Shown in pieces: positions 61,441-64,000 of a DNA stretch of 64,000 bases. A program made the translations under genes and the position numbers. This DNA comes from Saprospiraceae bacterium (GTDB taxonomy: Bacteria; Bacteroidota; Bacteroidia; Chitinophagales; Saprospiraceae), in NCBI GenBank assembly GCA_020629035.1, contig JAHDEC010000013.1, positions 1 to 64,000 of the forward strand. The letters are read 5' to 3'. Under the pieces are notes generated by a model. It searched no databases. It was not told the DNA's origin and saw only the letters and a program-made list of their open reading frames with translations. How positions within the stretch are numbered: the first letter of the stretch is position 1; the number at the start of each line of letters is the position of its first letter.

Positions 61441-64000
61441 CTAGAAATAATCAAAGAGTTTGATGTCACGCTCGATGGATTTGCTCATAGGATTTTGAGC
61501 TGCATCCTTTCGATTTGTCTTAACAATGCATGGTACCCTCAAGCTTATAAATTGAAACATTTCCGTAAGCTTTAGTACGCCATCATTATTGGCATCCGGA
61601 TAAATTTCACCCAATGCACAAGCACTATAAGACTCATTATTAATGGATTCTTTAATAGCGGCAATAAATGCTGAGTTCTTTAATTTGCTAAACTCATAGG
61701 AGTATTGTCCCTTGTTAGAAGAAGAAACCATATACAACTGCTGATCTGCCGCAACCTTCTCCTCTAGAAAGCTATTAATCTTTTGTGATTCTTTGGAAAC
61801 CTCCGCATCATCTGTTTCATTAATTATCGCTCCACTGTGACAAACATCTAGAAACAAAACTTTAGGAATCGACAAATCAAGCAGCTTTAACAGAATAACA
61901 TCCTGAAAATTAATGCAAGAAAATTCTTTGGATTTATGACTGTAATCGCTGGTAGAAATATATAGTTCTCCATTATTCTGAGAAATAAATCCATGAGAAG
62001 AAAGATAAACAACTAGTAAATCTTTGGGTGATTCCAGCTTGAGTTCAAAGTCACGAATAAATTCCATGATCGCTCGCTGGCTAGTTGTTTCTTCCGTATT
62101 TAATACATATTCTTTAATTGCGTTATAATCGTCAGCTACTGTTGCTGACTTAAATGATTCCACAAAATCTGCTGCGTCTTTGGTCGTAAATTTTAATCGG
62201 TCTGTTTCTGCTCCAACCAAATCAGGAACACCAATGGAAACTAGATGCAAGGTTCCTTTCTCTTCTTCATACTGATAATTTAATTTATCATCGATCACAA
62301 ATGAATGTTCACCCACAAAAAATTCGCAAGAAAATTCATTCTTGCCATCTAATAATAAAACATCCGTAGAAACAAATTTTCCAATGCCCTCTCCATTTTC
62401 AAAAATTTCTTCAGAATAACTGCTTGCTATATGATTTTTTGCCTGATTTAGCGGCTTACCATTGTAGATTATTCTAAAACTATCCACTGATTCATCTATG
62501 TTCTGAATGGAGACATTGAGGTTTGCTTTTTCTTTCTTTGTTTCTACAAAATCTCGTCCCTGAACACCTTCCCAGTGAATGCTCATGCTAGAAAAAACTT
62601 TATTGAGATCCACTTTTGTGACAGCTTCAATAGCTGGTAAATCAGTAGGCAGTTGTCTCTCTTCTTGCTTTTCCAAGCCACTAGACACATTACTTAATCT
62701 AACAAGACTTGTTAAATTAGTTGCTCTACTTTCTTTTATTTTATCCAACTCGACACTTGCTTTAAATTGCTCTAGCTCCTTATTTATTTCGTTAATTTCA
62801 AGACTGAATTGCTCTTGGCTTTCATAAGCCTGATTATCTTTAATTAGGACGTTAAAGAAGAGTTCATTTTGTTCAATATCGCTTAAAACCAATTCAAAAC
62901 TCCCATCTGAAGACTCACCAGGTGCTAATTTAATGGGAGGTGGTGGTTCATTTTTTTTATCATAGCTAGAGCTGGGCGCTAACATTAATTGTGCGTTATC
63001 GAGTATTTTATTTCCAATGTTTAAAATGCCAATTTCTAATTTCGCAATGGCTGTAAAATTGCTGCTATCGATTGATACCAAACGTATCGAAGGTGTGAGT
63101 TCCAAATCAACTTTTTTCAGCTCTTTGGTTCTAATTTGGGTTTGAGTCAGAATTTGCTCATTCAATTTGACAATTATTTCAAAATCTCCATCCCTAAGTT
63201 TATTGGTAACGATGGGTATGCTAGCCTTTGTTTTTTTCCTAGGTTTGAGACTTGGTATAATAAGATATGGAGGTACTTCTATATCACTTCCATCTAAGCC
63301 TTCCACCGTAACATCAAGTTTCAACTTATTAATGGTCTCATCTGACCTATTTTCTATTTCAAATACATATTCAAATGACTCTCCTACTTCAAGTGTCTCA
63401 TTTACGGTATCTTCTACGAAGTAATCTTCAAGTAAAAAAACCTTATTGGCATTATCGATATTTCCAGCTCCGGATTGTTGCAAACTAGCTATATCAACTA
63501 AGAAAGGAAGATCATTCGAGGAACCCACTAAAACCTGTGTTCCATCAATACTGATCATTCCATCGTTGTAGACATTGTATTTACCTTTGCCGTAAAAATA
63601 TTCTTCACCCACAAGCTCCAGGTCCTTGTTCAGATTTAGATGCCAAGCTCGATAGGTCTCCCTTCTTTTTCTCGAATCAGGATCAGAAAGTGATTTACCA
63701 TAAAGCAAAAAACCACCGTCTGCTTGTTCTTTAAAGCCCAATAACTCATCTTCCCAATTTCTACCAAAACTTGCGGATTTTATGGCTGATAAGTTTTGAG
63801 GATCGAATTGAACAAGACTTGACTGGACATTTAACTTTGGATCAAAAAATAGGCCTGAGGCATAAAGATTTCCGTTAGAAAAACCCAATTGTGTGGCTAT
63901 TTCTATTTGGTTCTTAGCAATTGTTTCTGCTTGTTTTTCTTTGAGTGTGTTCGCATCTAATTGAAACAACATTGAATAAACTGATTTCGATGAATAACAA
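61441..64000 (-). CDS. Caspase-like (C14) protease, N-terminus outside window
   Basis: The frame is open to the window edge, so the start is not seen; residues below are counted from the first ATG (63972). The first 200 residues look like propeller or FxG-type repeats (LGFSNGNLYASG). About 200-390 are Ig-like or CARDB-like modules (SFEYVFEIENRSDETI), then a coiled-coil (EINEINKELEQFKASVELDKI). The C-terminal 280 residues are the caspase-like domain: VYLSSHGFI (His660) and KVLFLDVCHSG (Cys711), with the SSSNKGQYSYEF and AFIAAIKE segments that follow. A canonical EF-hand loop (DANNDGVLKLTE, 793-804) lies after the catalytic Cys. It is probably a regulated protease, perhaps calcium-dependent, at or outside the inner membrane. 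Confidence 0.85.
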   Translation of the reverse strand, partial: CYSSKSVYSMLFQLDANTLKEKQAETIAKNQIEIATQLGFSNGNLYASGLFFDPKLNVQSSLVQFDPQNLSAIKSASFGRNWEDELLGFKEQADGGFLLYGKSLSDPDSRKRRETYRAWHLNLNKDLELVGEEYFYGKGKYNVYNDGMISIDGTQVLVGSSNDLPFLVDIASLQQSGAGNIDNANKVFLLEDYFVEDTVNETLEVGESFEYVFEIENRSDETINKLKLDVTVEGLDGSDIEVPPYLIIPSLKPRKKTKASIPIVTNKLRDGDFEIIVKLNEQILTQTQIRTKELKKVDLELTPSIRLVSIDSSNFTAIAKLEIGILNIGNKILDNAQLMLAPSSSYDKKNEPPPPIKLAPGESSDGSFELVLSDIEQNELFFNVLIKDNQAYESQEQFSLEINEINKELEQFKASVELDKIKESRATNLTSLVRLSNVSSGLEKQEERQLPTDLPAIEAVTKVDLNKVFSSMSIHWEGVQGRDFVETKKEKANLNVSIQNIDESVDSFRIIYNGKPLNQAKNHIASSYSEEIFENGEGIGKFVSTDVLLLDGKNEFSCEFFVGEHSFVIDDKLNYQYEEEKGTLHLVSIGVPDLVGAETDRLKFTTKDAADFVESFKSATVADDYNAIKEYVLNTEETTSQRAIMEFIRDFELKLESPKDLLVVYLSSHGFISQNNGELYISTSDYSHKSKEFSCINFQDVILLKLLDLSIPKVLFLDVCHSGAIINETDDAEVSKESQKINSFLEEKVAADQQLYMVSSSNKGQYSYEFSKLKNSAFIAAIKESINNESYSACALGEIYPDANNDGVLKLTEMFQFISLRVPCIVKTNRKDAAQNPMSKSIERDIKLFDYF

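Noticed and set aside
1-64000. Mobile elements, prophage, integrase or toxin-antitoxin genes
   Set aside because: I looked on both strands for transposase, integrase, phage structural and toxin-antitoxin signatures and recognised none.

Overview
The window is low-GC DNA from a member of the Bacteroidota, most likely a marine member of the Saprospiria (Saprospiraceae/Lewinella-like). That placement is an inference. It rests on many proteins with type IX secretion (T9SS) sorting domains of both type A and type B, a PorP/SprF outer-membrane protein, giant surface proteins with HYR-like, dockerin-like and BspA-like (DUF285) modules, the bacteroidete order tRNA-Arg-rpmB-rpmG-DUF4295-ftsY, and several start-proximal matches to the Bacteroidota -7 promoter element TAnnTTTG.

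Layout. 1-850: the 3' end of a SulP-type anion transporter, then a decayed outer-membrane beta-barrel gene. 908-11517 (minus): a small secreted protein followed by a 3386-residue type A-sorted giant with ten tandem 88-residue cysteine repeats. 11923-13404: two tandem paralogues ending in peptidoglycan-binding domains. 13612-15930: tRNA-Arg, ribosomal proteins, ftsY and a DUF1573 protein. 15927-33330: mostly housekeeping (lepA, threonine aldolase, an iron-sulfur-type uracil-DNA glycosylase, etfBA with a bifunctional nuclease, dnaK, panB, mltG, tilS, a thioredoxin-fold protein, mdh) mixed with lineage-specific lipoproteins. 33486-41811: an M43-type metalloprotease, sucC, a beta-phosphoglucomutase-like HAD enzyme, dapF, a DegQ/HtrA-like protease and a secreted CotH-family protein. 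41859-42587: two tiny cysteine-rich lipoproteins and a stand-alone sorting-domain-like protein. 42595-64000 (all minus): a surface-adhesin locus reading caspase-like protease (cut by the window end), a second stand-alone sorting-like protein, PorP/SprF, a 3168-residue type B giant and a 2525-residue type B giant.

How the parts may fit. The PorP/SprF gene directly precedes two proteins with CHU_C (type B) C-termini, the arrangement known for SprF and SprB in gliding Flavobacterium, where SprF-like partners are needed for type B cargo. The two giants share five homologous BspA/DUF285 blocks, so this looks like a secreted adhesin module that grew by duplicating blocks. The caspase-like protein and the small sorting-like protein lie on the same strand just upstream and could be functional partners, but the sequence does not prove it.

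No CRISPR array, insertion sequence, prophage or rRNA gene was seen. Most genes lack an obvious Shine-Dalgarno sequence and have A-rich upstream regions, as is usual in this phylum, so start choices rest on homology and promoter position.
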